NCBI RefSeq assembly: GCF_900078755.1
Contig: NZ_FKIH01000005.1
Strand: one strand, 5' to 3'
Origin: Ichthyocystis sparus
GTDB lineage: Bacteria; Pseudomonadota; Gammaproteobacteria; Burkholderiales; 2013Ark19i
Length of the DNA: 64,000 nucleotides
Below are positions 1 to 7,879 of this stretch, in pieces (position 1 is the stretch's first letter; every line of letters begins with the position of its first letter). A program made the translations under genes and the position numbers. The notes beneath the pieces are model-generated. The model was given only the letters and a program-made list of their open reading frames with translations, was not told the DNA's origin and ran no database searches.

Positions 1-375
1 GTGATAAATATAAATCCCAATAATCTCAAATACAACGATAAGTTAGTTAATTGGCTAGCGCAAAAGAAAAAAGAAGGACACACTGTAATTTTAGCAAGTG
101 CTTCACAAAAAAATTATGTGGAAGCTATATTCAATCATATCAATATATTTGATGATTATCATGCTTCAGATGACAAAGTACACCTAATTGGAGTAAACAA
201 GGGAAAGCTACTAGCAGAAAAATATGGTGCCCACAAATTCTTATATTGTGGAAACAGCTGGCTTGATCTTGGAGTATGGCATTATGCCAGCCACGCTGTA
301 ATAGTAAATCTACCATTTATTCCAAGAAAAATAATAGAAAAAACTGGTAAAGTGGTGGATGTATTCAACCTGTAG
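1..375 (+). CDS. HAD-like phosphatase domain protein, 5' partial, probably truncated UbiA fusion
   Basis: The 124 residues match the second half of the HAD domain found at the N-terminus of many proteobacterial HAD-UbiA prenyltransferase fusions. Visible landmarks are the ILASAS motif near residue 30, the FDDYHASD segment, an NKGKLL lysine motif and GNSWLDL near the end. HAD motif I (DxDGT) is missing; in the family it lies upstream, so the gene is probably cut by the left window edge and the GTG at position 1 need not be the start. The frame stops just after VVDVFNL, where the family normally continues into a multi-pass UbiA membrane domain, and I see none downstream. It may be a stand-alone HAD protein or a fusion gene that has lost its 3' half. 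The fold call is fairly secure; the function is not. Confidence 0.6.
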   Translation: MININPNNLKYNDKLVNWLAQKKKEGHTVILASASQKNYVEAIFNHINIFDDYHASDDKVHLIGVNKGKLLAEKYGAHKFLYCGNSWLDLGVWHYASHAVIVNLPFIPRKIIEKTGKVVDVFNL

Positions 376-761
376 GATAGAAATGTGCATAGATAATGTA
401 TAGCATCGCAGCAAAACATACACGACAGCATGTATTTAGGATTGACGATCTATAGATGTAATACAACAGATAAATCGAAACGAAGGAAGCATCTACTCTA
501 CAAAATTTGATTAAGGGAAAAATTCCACCACCTTAAGCAACCGCATGAAAAAGCTTAGCATGGCTCCCGCGATATAGTAGCCAACAGATATTATTATGTA
601 TTATGAATAATCAATTATGTGGTAATTATTTTCCCAAAATAATTTAGACCTATGGTCGATTATGTACAAAATTAACAAACATGATAGCAATTTGTACAGA
701 CTATTTTTACTTGCGATCATAAGACACTACAGTGATAAACTGATCACATTGTGTTGTTACG
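376..761. other. Intergenic region upstream of the repeat protein gene
   Basis: No gene is visible in these 386 bases. Reading on from the HAD gene gives no UbiA-like continuation. The only structure I could pick out is a pair of TGTACA-containing words, ATGTACAAAATT at 662-673 and AATTTGTACA at 689-698. They resemble a palindrome found upstream of the gene at 31319. No convincing -35/-10 pair was found. Confidence 0.5.
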
Positions 762-3062
762 GTGGTTTATATGAATGTAGGTGATACGTGCCCTGACTTA
801 GATTTACTTGATAACGATCTTGATTGGCCTACTGTAGGTAATAGAGGCGAAGAAAATGAACAAAGTATAACTACGGCGTTAATGCAAGAACAAAGAGAAG
901 AAAACTACATTCCATCATATTCACCAATTAATGAGTATAGATCAACAATAGATGAATCTGAACTTAGCACTGAGCTTCTAACATTGGGTGATGATAATTT
1001 TTATCTATCCCCACAGCTTCAGCAAAAATATGTGCCAAGCACTAGCTCAGAATGTGTACCAGGCACTAGCTCAGAAATGAATACTCAACCAGTAAACACA
1101 TTACCTATATCTGTAAGTAAACAGGAACAACCCATTGGGGGTAAAACCCAATTTATTGGAAATCAAATGAAGACCTTAGATGGTCAAATAAGACTTACTG
1201 GCAATTCACTACTACTTATAGGTAATACAATACGACCTATCAGTAATCCAATGCAACTTGTAGGCAATCCAATACTACCCATCAGTAATCAAATAGTGCT
1301 TATAGGTAATACAATACGACCTATTGGTAATCCGATGCAACCTACTGTTAATCCGATGCAACCTACTGTTAATCCGATGCAACCTACTGTTAATCCGATA
1401 CAACCTGCTGTTAATCCGATACAACCTGCTGTTAATCCGATACAACCTACCGTTAGTCCAATACAACCTGCTGTTAATCCGATACAACCTGCTGTACCAA
1501 GTACTAGTAAAGAATCACGATCTCAATTAAAAAAAACACCGCTTCCCATGTCGGCTAATAGTAAACACAGCCATAGATTTACTATGATTAAAACAGCTAC
1601 ACACTCCTTCTCTAAATACCGTGGCCTTAAGATAGATAATGAAACTGGAAATGCCCTTGCTAATTTCGTTGAGTCGTTATCTAATGAGCTAGATGAAGAC
1701 ATCAGATCATCAGTACTTGGGATAAGAAAAACTTACCTAACGTATTTAGCAAACAGAGTGTCCTGGGATACTATTACACTTAGTATAAGGTTTGCAGCAG
1801 ATGATATAGCATTAAAGCATGCCCTAAGATTCTCACAAAATTATGCCCCAAAAATAAAATCATCACTGTCATCTGCAAAGATATTTGATAATAATAGATA
1901 TAGGAACATATCTGTGGCAGAAACGAAGCTTGTTTTCTGCACTTTAAGAAGGGACACTGTTATAAAATCAATAAGAGATTTAGAAGCACGAATAATGTCT
2001 TTATTGCCTGAGTACAGAGCAGAAAGACCAGTTGATAGCAGTGCACAACACAAAGCTTATAGTACAAACTTGGTGGATGATGCAGATAACAGCAAGCTGC
2101 ACCTTAATATACCAGAAGAATACAACCTTGTGTCTGAGGACACACTAAAAAAAACATGTCTCTTATTTGCAGTAAATGAAAATCTGGAATCAATGAAAAA
2201 CTCGACACTACCTAGTGACGTACTTAAATTAGTTAAAAATGTCGATTTTTTAGATAATGTCGCTTCGTGCATAAAAGATCTATTAATTAGAGACATATGT
2301 AAAATTAACCTCTGCATAAACTCATCTGCTTTTACAAAGTTGGAATCAATTGATTATGCATTTATAGAACTAGATATGCTAAACAAATCATCAAATTTAG
2401 ATTATGATAATCCTATATGGGGAAAAATATTTACCGCTGACGTACGTAAAAAATTAGAAGAAATCGTATCTAACAGTATACTTAATACAATACCAGAGTC
2501 TAATAACAAAATACTTGAGAATATGGTAAATTTTTTTAGAGATTTAAAATCTAAAAGTCCAGAATTTAATGTTTCAGAAAAAATTGTAAGTTGCATGATG
2601 GACAATGTTAAAAAGGGACGCATACTACTGAAGGATTTTTTCTGTACTACCTTAAGAAAAGAGCTAGTATTATCACGTAGATATCACCACAAAATATCTC
2701 AAATGCAAGTAAGTATCAAAGAAAAGTATAAAATCTCTCCTGAAATAGCTATTTTATTAGAGATGATATCTAAGTTGTGCTCTAGCGGTAGCACTGAATG
2801 TGAAGTAAGAAGTAAAGTTGATAGCAACCTAATTAAGTTCATAAATGTTTCTAGATCATTACTAGAACCAGAATGCAAATCAATACAACTACTACTAAAA
2901 AAATCACCGGTTATAGTTAACGGTACCGTGTCACACATTAGTGATTCATACTGCAGTGAAATAACTAATCAAATTATGCTGGACATTATACATACTGAAT
3001 GGTCGCATGCAAAAAATAAGCTTTATAAAGATTGCATAAAAAGGGCAAACATAAAAAAATAG
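762..3062 (+). CDS. Large repeat-containing hypothetical protein, effector-like
   Basis: I do not recognise this 766-residue protein. It has no signal peptide or membrane segment. The first 130 residues are acidic and polar. Residues about 131-245 are an uninterrupted run of heptads of the type xxNxxxP, ending in near-identical NPMQPTV/NPIQPAV units. The rest, from about 280, reads as a long mostly helical globular region with scattered cysteines. The frame opens with GTG at 762; an ATG three codons later at 771 is an equally possible start. It stands alone on the plus strand, facing the minus-strand fkpB-lspA-ileS block. The architecture (disordered N-terminus, tandem repeat, large helical body, no homologue I can name) resembles secreted effectors of intracellular bacteria, but that is inference. 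Confidence 0.75.
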   Translation: MVYMNVGDTCPDLDLLDNDLDWPTVGNRGEENEQSITTALMQEQREENYIPSYSPINEYRSTIDESELSTELLTLGDDNFYLSPQLQQKYVPSTSSECVPGTSSEMNTQPVNTLPISVSKQEQPIGGKTQFIGNQMKTLDGQIRLTGNSLLLIGNTIRPISNPMQLVGNPILPISNQIVLIGNTIRPIGNPMQPTVNPMQPTVNPMQPTVNPIQPAVNPIQPAVNPIQPTVSPIQPAVNPIQPAVPSTSKESRSQLKKTPLPMSANSKHSHRFTMIKTATHSFSKYRGLKIDNETGNALANFVESLSNELDEDIRSSVLGIRKTYLTYLANRVSWDTITLSIRFAADDIALKHALRFSQNYAPKIKSSLSSAKIFDNNRYRNISVAETKLVFCTLRRDTVIKSIRDLEARIMSLLPEYRAERPVDSSAQHKAYSTNLVDDADNSKLHLNIPEEYNLVSEDTLKKTCLLFAVNENLESMKNSTLPSDVLKLVKNVDFLDNVASCIKDLLIRDICKINLCINSSAFTKLESIDYAFIELDMLNKSSNLDYDNPIWGKIFTADVRKKLEEIVSNSILNTIPESNNKILENMVNFFRDLKSKSPEFNVSEKIVSCMMDNVKKGRILLKDFFCTTLRKELVLSRRYHHKISQMQVSIKEKYKISPEIAILLEMISKLCSSGSTECEVRSKVDSNLIKFINVSRSLLEPECKSIQLLLKKSPVIVNGTVSHISDSYCSEITNQIMLDIIHTEWSHAKNKLYKDCIKRANIKK
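1152..1496 (+). repeat. 21-bp tandem repeat, about 16 coding heptads
   Basis: In-frame 21-bp units code for heptads with Asn at position 4. The first eight (1152-1328) are degenerate, of the IGNTIRP/ISNPMQL kind. From 1329 to 1496 there are eight near-identical units encoding NP(M/I)QP(T/A)V. Homogeneity rises toward the 3' side, which suggests recent expansion by slippage or recombination there. Confidence 0.9.
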
Positions 3063-3106
3063 TTATTATTTGCTATGCAAAGTCTACGTATCTCATAAAC
3101 TGCACA

Positions 3107-3532
3107 TTACAAAACATCCACAATGTGCACATAAAATTTTATATTTTCCCCAGATAAGGGATGATTAAAATCTACTAAGACACTATCGTCATTAAACTCT
3201 ACAATCACCCCTGTGACAGACAGTCCCTTATTTTTTATTGAGACAAGGCGGCATTTGTCAATATCATTCTTTGCAATAAAAGACTTTTTAACTGTCTTCA
3301 AAAGATCGTCTCTCCTAAAACCAAAAGACTCTCCAGGAGATAAAAAAAACTCCCGCCTATCACCACTAGACAGTCCAATCAAACAATCCTCAAAGAAACT
3401 GTTCAACGTACCCTCACCTATCTTAAGGGTAGCGGGCGTAGAAGAAAAATTATCCAATACAATTTCAGCTGTCCTATCAACTTTTATTTGATAAAAAAGG
3501 GTAACTAAACTCCCATAATCAATGACTTTCAC
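3107..3532 (-). CDS. fkpB: FKBP-type peptidyl-prolyl isomerase, SlpA/FkpB family
   Basis: This is a short FKBP-type prolyl cis-trans isomerase of the SlpA class, a cytoplasmic folding helper. Supporting landmarks are the N-terminal strand (SLVTLFYQIKVD), the G-x-L-N-SFFEDCLIGL helix, the inserted flap domain in the middle, and the C-terminal VDFNHPLSG signature typical of SlpA-type FKBPs. The longest frame begins with TTG at 3556. I prefer the GTG at 3532 because AGGA lies four bases upstream and the resulting N-terminus fits the family. It overlaps the end of lspA by 14 bases and is the last gene of the ileS-lspA-fkpB unit, a conserved proteobacterial arrangement. Confidence 0.9.
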   Translation of the reverse strand: MKVIDYGSLVTLFYQIKVDRTAEIVLDNFSSTPATLKIGEGTLNSFFEDCLIGLSSGDRREFFLSPGESFGFRRDDLLKTVKKSFIAKNDIDKCRLVSIKNKGLSVTGVIVEFNDDSVLVDFNHPLSGENIKFYVHIVDVL

Positions 3533-4001
3533 TAAATCCTCGCTGATTATAGACAATCAGAATAATAGCTCCCAAGGTAATAAAAAAATCAGATACATTA
3601 AAAGACGGCCATGACCATTGATGAAAATGCCATTGAATAAAATCTAATACAGCTCCCCTAAAAATACGATCTATAGAATTGCTAACACCTCCTGCTATTA
3701 TCAAAATAGCTCCTTTTGATCCCCAACCACGCAAATTACCTTTATACATCATAATAAGTAAAAACAAGCTTACTAATAATGTAGCAGCGATAAACAAATA
3801 ATTTTGCTTGCCATCTTGGTGATTCATAAAACCAAACGCAGCACCATAATTTAGTACTAAATTCCAATTCATATAGTCATTAACATAAACAGGATGATAA
3901 AACGAGAGAGAAGAAATAGCCCAATATTTAGTTAACTGATCTGCAAGTACTATCACAAAAAAAATAACCATCAAATTGTAGCTAAATTTTGTACTACGCA
4001 T
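3519..4001 (-). CDS. lspA: Lipoprotein signal peptidase (signal peptidase II)
   Basis: LspA is the inner-membrane aspartyl protease that cleaves the signal peptide of diacylated prolipoproteins. The 160-residue protein has four hydrophobic segments and both catalytic signatures: GGVSNSIDR with Asp111 and FNVSD with Asp138. A longer frame opens upstream at 4076 inside ileS, but the ATG at 4001 is preceded by a good GGAGAGGAG ribosome site and starts right at the first membrane helix. Its start overlaps the ileS stop by 8 bases, indicating translational coupling. Its retention shows that lipoprotein maturation is still in use. Confidence 0.95.
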   Translation of the reverse strand: MRSTKFSYNLMVIFFVIVLADQLTKYWAISSLSFYHPVYVNDYMNWNLVLNYGAAFGFMNHQDGKQNYLFIAATLLVSLFLLIMMYKGNLRGWGSKGAILIIAGGVSNSIDRIFRGAVLDFIQWHFHQWSWPSFNVSDFFITLGAIILIVYNQRGFSESH

Positions 4002-6795
4002 AATAGCGCTCCTCTCCACCGCCTTTAATATTGCTAAAACAACGATTACATATGCCTGGAAACTCTTCCGAAACATTTGTCACTTTACACACATGCCAAC
4101 AGCGAAGACACTTGTTGCCTTTAGCAGATGAAACATCAATACAAAGTACATCACTTTCTGTAGCACGTAATAAATTAACCTCAGCCACCATAAATACAAA
4201 TCGAAGCTCATTACCAATTGATACAAGCTGCTCATAATCTTCCGCATTTCCCAGAGTAACGATAACACTAGCCTCCCAGGAGGTGGCAAGATTTTCTTTC
4301 TCTCGCACTAATTCCATTGCTCTCATAACCTCTACGCGAACTCTCCTAACTGTATCCCATCTGTTACGTAAATTATCAGTACAGGTAAGTACAGGAAGTT
4401 GGTGCCACCCATTTAAAAGAATGTAATCGTCGTTATCATTAAGATATTTCCATGCTTCATCTGAGGTAAAACAAAGAATAGGGGCACAAACAGATAACAA
4501 AGATCTAGCTATATGGTGGAGTACTGTTTGAACCGAACGACGGGGAGCAGAACTTATATGGCATGAATATAGTCTATCTTTAACAATATCAAGATAAAAT
4601 GCACCCAAATCATCACTGCAAAACTTGTAAATCGCTCTAACTACAGAAGAAAAATCATAACACTCATAGTAATTCTTAGCGCTAGATAAGAAATCCTCAG
4701 TAACCAGCAGCATGTACTTATCTAAATCTAACAAATTATCAATGTGTAAAATATCCTCGTTAACAGCACAATCACTTACATTAGCCAACAAAAAACGCGT
4801 GGTATTACGAATACGTCGGTAAATATCAACCGTACTGCTTAAAGTACTGTCAGACAAAGACATTTCACGGGTATAGTCAGTAGACGCAACCCACAGTCTT
4901 AAAATGTCAGCACCCTTTGTTTCAATAATTGATTGCGGAGAAATAATATTGCCGCGCGATTTTGACATCTTATAGCCATCAGCATCGACTACAAAGCCGT
5001 GTGTAATAAGCTGATTGTACGGTCTTCTTTGGTCCAAAGCACACGATGTTAAAAGAGACGAATGAAACCAACCTCTATGCTGATCAGATCCTTCCAAATA
5101 CACATCAGCTGGATACTGCAAAATATCTCTGTGCGATCCCCTCAGAACTGTACTATGAGTAACGCCAGAATCAAACCATACATCTACTGTATCCATTAAC
5201 TTATAGTAATATTTTGCCTCATCACCTAGCCACTCTTCAATAGATACATCTTGCCATATTTCAATACCATTTTTTTCTATGAGTTTGGCAACACGCTCAA
5301 TAAATTCCTCAGTACGGGGATGAACATCATCAGTATCACGATGCAAAAAAAATGGTAACGGTACACCCCAACGCCTTTGGCGAGACAAACACCAATCAGA
5401 ACGTGAGGAGACCATGCTACGCAAACGAGAATGTCCGCGAGAAGGGTGAAACTCAATCTTCTCTATCTCACTCAAAGAAAGCGAGCGAATAGTATCACGT
5501 GTTCCGGGTAAACTCTTATCCAAACAAATAAACCACTGCGGAGTAGCTCTAAAAATAGTTGGGGTTCTATGGCGCCAACAGTGAGGATAACTATGCTTTA
5601 TTGAGTGACAAGAAATTAGGGTATTTTTGTTGCGAAGCATGTCTATAACTAATGAATCCGCATCCCGCAAATTTACATCAGCAAAAAATTCCACAGATTT
5701 GGAGAAATTACCATCATTTTGTATAAGTATTTTGGGTATTATGCCATTATCCAAACAGACCTTGTAGTCATGCAGACCGTGTGCAGGAGCAGTATGAACA
5801 ATACCGGTACCGGAATCTGCAGTTACATGATCTCCATACAAAACAGGTACATCTAAATTGTATATGGGATGACAAACTCTCATGCCCTGCAAACAAGATC
5901 CAGGCAATATGAGTTCTATAGAAACACTATCTTCGGACCAAGAACAACGAGATACAAACTGGCCTTTTAGATCCTCAGCTACAATCATGTATCCACGAGG
6001 AGTACTCAAGAGTAAATAACACATACTCTTGTTAACGCAAATTGCTTGATTAGATGGCAAAGTCCACGGAGTAGTTGTCCAGATCACCACATATACTTGG
6101 CTAAATTTAGAACACTTATCCCTTATCTCAATGGGCCATTCCGTAATACTAAGTGCTACATCTATCGATTGTGAAAATTTATCCTCGTATTCAACTTCAG
6201 CCTCAGCTAAAGCAGAGGCACAGTCCAAACACCAGTGAACAGGCTTTAAACCCCTAGTTAACAAGCCCTTTTCATAAAGCTTGGATATTATCCTGACTTC
6301 GTTTGCCTCTAGAGAAAAATCCATGGTTAAGTATGGATTTTGCCAGTCAGCCAAAACTCCCAAACGAATAAAATCTTTTTTTTGCCTCTCAATTTGAGAG
6401 AGCGCATAAGACCTGCATAGTTTAAACAATTCATGGATGGGAAGATCACGGCCATACATTTTTTCAATTTGAATCTCAATTGGCATACCATGACAATCCC
6501 AACCTGGAACCAAAACTGCATTGAACCCCGTAATGGTCTTGTATCGAACTATAATATCCTTCAAAATCTTATTTACTGCATGCCCCATATGTATATCGCC
6601 GTTAGCATATGGTGGCCCATCATGTAAGACAAAAGGCTTACATGACTTCATTTTATCTCTTAAGCGTGAAACAAACCCGCTCTTCTTTTGGTGTTCTATC
6701 CAGATTTCCTCGTTCTTGGATAAATTCGCACGCATAGGAAAGGAAGTGTCAGGCAAATTCAAAGTGTGGCGATACCTATCTGTCTTCTTAGGCAT
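3994..6795 (-). CDS. ileS: Isoleucyl-tRNA synthetase
   Basis: A class I aminoacyl-tRNA synthetase that charges tRNA-Ile in the cytoplasm. The 933-residue length is normal for the bacterial type. The HIGH-like motif is HMGH at about residues 69-72 (after PPYANGDI), the editing-domain sequence WTTTPWTLP is present, and KMSKS lies near residue 609. The C-terminus carries the zinc-binding pairs CLRCWH and CNRC. The start is ATG at 6795. It is the first gene of the unit ileS-lspA-fkpB, with ribF upstream on the same strand and only 31 bases away, a common proteobacterial order. Confidence 0.97.
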   Translation of the reverse strand: MPKKTDRYRHTLNLPDTSFPMRANLSKNEEIWIEHQKKSGFVSRLRDKMKSCKPFVLHDGPPYANGDIHMGHAVNKILKDIIVRYKTITGFNAVLVPGWDCHGMPIEIQIEKMYGRDLPIHELFKLCRSYALSQIERQKKDFIRLGVLADWQNPYLTMDFSLEANEVRIISKLYEKGLLTRGLKPVHWCLDCASALAEAEVEYEDKFSQSIDVALSITEWPIEIRDKCSKFSQVYVVIWTTTPWTLPSNQAICVNKSMCYLLLSTPRGYMIVAEDLKGQFVSRCSWSEDSVSIELILPGSCLQGMRVCHPIYNLDVPVLYGDHVTADSGTGIVHTAPAHGLHDYKVCLDNGIIPKILIQNDGNFSKSVEFFADVNLRDADSLVIDMLRNKNTLISCHSIKHSYPHCWRHRTPTIFRATPQWFICLDKSLPGTRDTIRSLSLSEIEKIEFHPSRGHSRLRSMVSSRSDWCLSRQRRWGVPLPFFLHRDTDDVHPRTEEFIERVAKLIEKNGIEIWQDVSIEEWLGDEAKYYYKLMDTVDVWFDSGVTHSTVLRGSHRDILQYPADVYLEGSDQHRGWFHSSLLTSCALDQRRPYNQLITHGFVVDADGYKMSKSRGNIISPQSIIETKGADILRLWVASTDYTREMSLSDSTLSSTVDIYRRIRNTTRFLLANVSDCAVNEDILHIDNLLDLDKYMLLVTEDFLSSAKNYYECYDFSSVVRAIYKFCSDDLGAFYLDIVKDRLYSCHISSAPRRSVQTVLHHIARSLLSVCAPILCFTSDEAWKYLNDNDDYILLNGWHQLPVLTCTDNLRNRWDTVRRVRVEVMRAMELVREKENLATSWEASVIVTLGNAEDYEQLVSIGNELRFVFMVAEVNLLRATESDVLCIDVSSAKGNKCLRCWHVCKVTNVSEEFPGICNRCFSNIKGGGEERYYA

Positions 6796-6826
6796 AATTA
6801 TTTAAAACCTTCAAAAAATATGTTCT

Positions 6827-7780
6827 CTAGTGTCCAAGAAAATAGCAAGTGGCAGCATCACAATCAGCGCTAATGCCACGCACTAATTCATCTATAGAAG
6901 AGTAATGACGCTCCTCATGCAAGTGTTTTAGAAACTCCACGAAGACACGACACCCATAAACATCATCTGAAAAATCAAGCAAATGAACCTCCAACCAGTC
7001 AAATTTATCCCCGGATGGCAATGTTGGACGCCTCCCAACGTTACACACACCTGGCAATGAAGAACTGCCAAGACCATGAACCTGTACTATAAAGGTGCCC
7101 CGCACAACAGAATTAACAGGTGGCCTTAAATTTATAGTTGGGAATCCTAGCTTGCGCCCCAAACGCTGTCCATAGCGCACTCTATCAAATAATTGATAAG
7201 AAAAACCAAGTATACTTCTTACTTGGTCAAACTTGCTCTCAGATATCATCTGCCGCAACAAGGTACTTGATATACGTTCATCTTTGTAGAAAAAATCTTG
7301 CATGGTCTCAAAATAAAAGTAACCACGTATACCATACTCTCGTAGAAGGGAAACTTTGCCTGAACGATTAGCACCGAACAAAAAATCTTCTCCCACAAGA
7401 AGATATTTTATGCGCAGAGCCAAAATTAGCACCTCTTCTATAAACAATCTGGCACTGTACTTTGAAAATTTATCATTAAACCGGACAATATAGACGTGAT
7501 CTATCCCCATTCTAGCCAAACATATAATCTTGTCACGAAGAGTCCATAATTCTCGGAATAATTGTGGCTGAAAAAAAAATCTAGGATGGGGATGAAACAA
7601 CATAACTGCGGTCTGAAGTCCATTTTCAGCAGCGTACAACTTAAGCTTAGATAACATGGCCTGATGGCCTACGTGAACTCCGTCAAAATTACCTATTGTC
7701 AGTGCCAAAGGTCGAGTAGGACACGGCACAAAATGTCTATGCACATTTATGCTGTGTCCATCAGATGTGGAAACAAACAA
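6827..7780 (-). CDS. ribF: Bifunctional riboflavin kinase / FAD synthetase
   Basis: RibF phosphorylates riboflavin to FMN and adenylates FMN to FAD. The N-terminal nucleotidyltransferase domain shows ALTIGNFDGVHVGH, and the C-terminal kinase domain shows LGFPTINLRP followed by the GVCNVGRRPT segment. The frame is open from a GTG at 7801, but no ATG occurs near the N-terminus. I chose TTG at 7780 because GGAGGGTGGG lies directly upstream with 5-base spacing. GTG at 7744 would also leave the whole FAD synthetase domain intact. It lies immediately upstream of ileS, as in many proteobacteria. Confidence 0.93.
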   Translation of the reverse strand: MFVSTSDGHSINVHRHFVPCPTRPLALTIGNFDGVHVGHQAMLSKLKLYAAENGLQTAVMLFHPHPRFFFQPQLFRELWTLRDKIICLARMGIDHVYIVRFNDKFSKYSARLFIEEVLILALRIKYLLVGEDFLFGANRSGKVSLLREYGIRGYFYFETMQDFFYKDERISSTLLRQMISESKFDQVRSILGFSYQLFDRVRYGQRLGRKLGFPTINLRPPVNSVVRGTFIVQVHGLGSSSLPGVCNVGRRPTLPSGDKFDWLEVHLLDFSDDVYGCRVFVEFLKHLHEERHYSSIDELVRGISADCDAATCYFLGH

Positions 7781-7823
7781 CCCACCCTCCAAAATTAGCA
7801 CTAAAGAGAAAGGAGAGTATAAG

Positions 7824-7849
7824 TAAGGTTAAGATAAAAACCAACCTTA
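7824..7849 (-). terminator. Inverted repeat after clpB, weak terminator candidate
   Basis: TAAGGTT and AACCTTA form a 7-bp stem with a 12-base loop in the 78-base gap after the clpB stop. Read on the minus strand it is followed by pyrimidine-rich sequence rather than a clean T-run, so it is only a possible terminator between clpB and ribF. Confidence 0.3.
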
Positions 7850-7879
7850 TAGCAGCAACGCACCATATAACTAATCAAA

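Noticed and set aside
1152..1496. CRISPR array
   Set aside because: The repeats are in-frame heptads with no spacers, not direct repeats separated by unique sequence.
1275..1530. Two repetitive open frames, one on each strand, inside the heptad repeat
   Set aside because: Periodic 21-bp DNA keeps several frames open; the 762 frame is the one continuing into long coding sequence on both sides.
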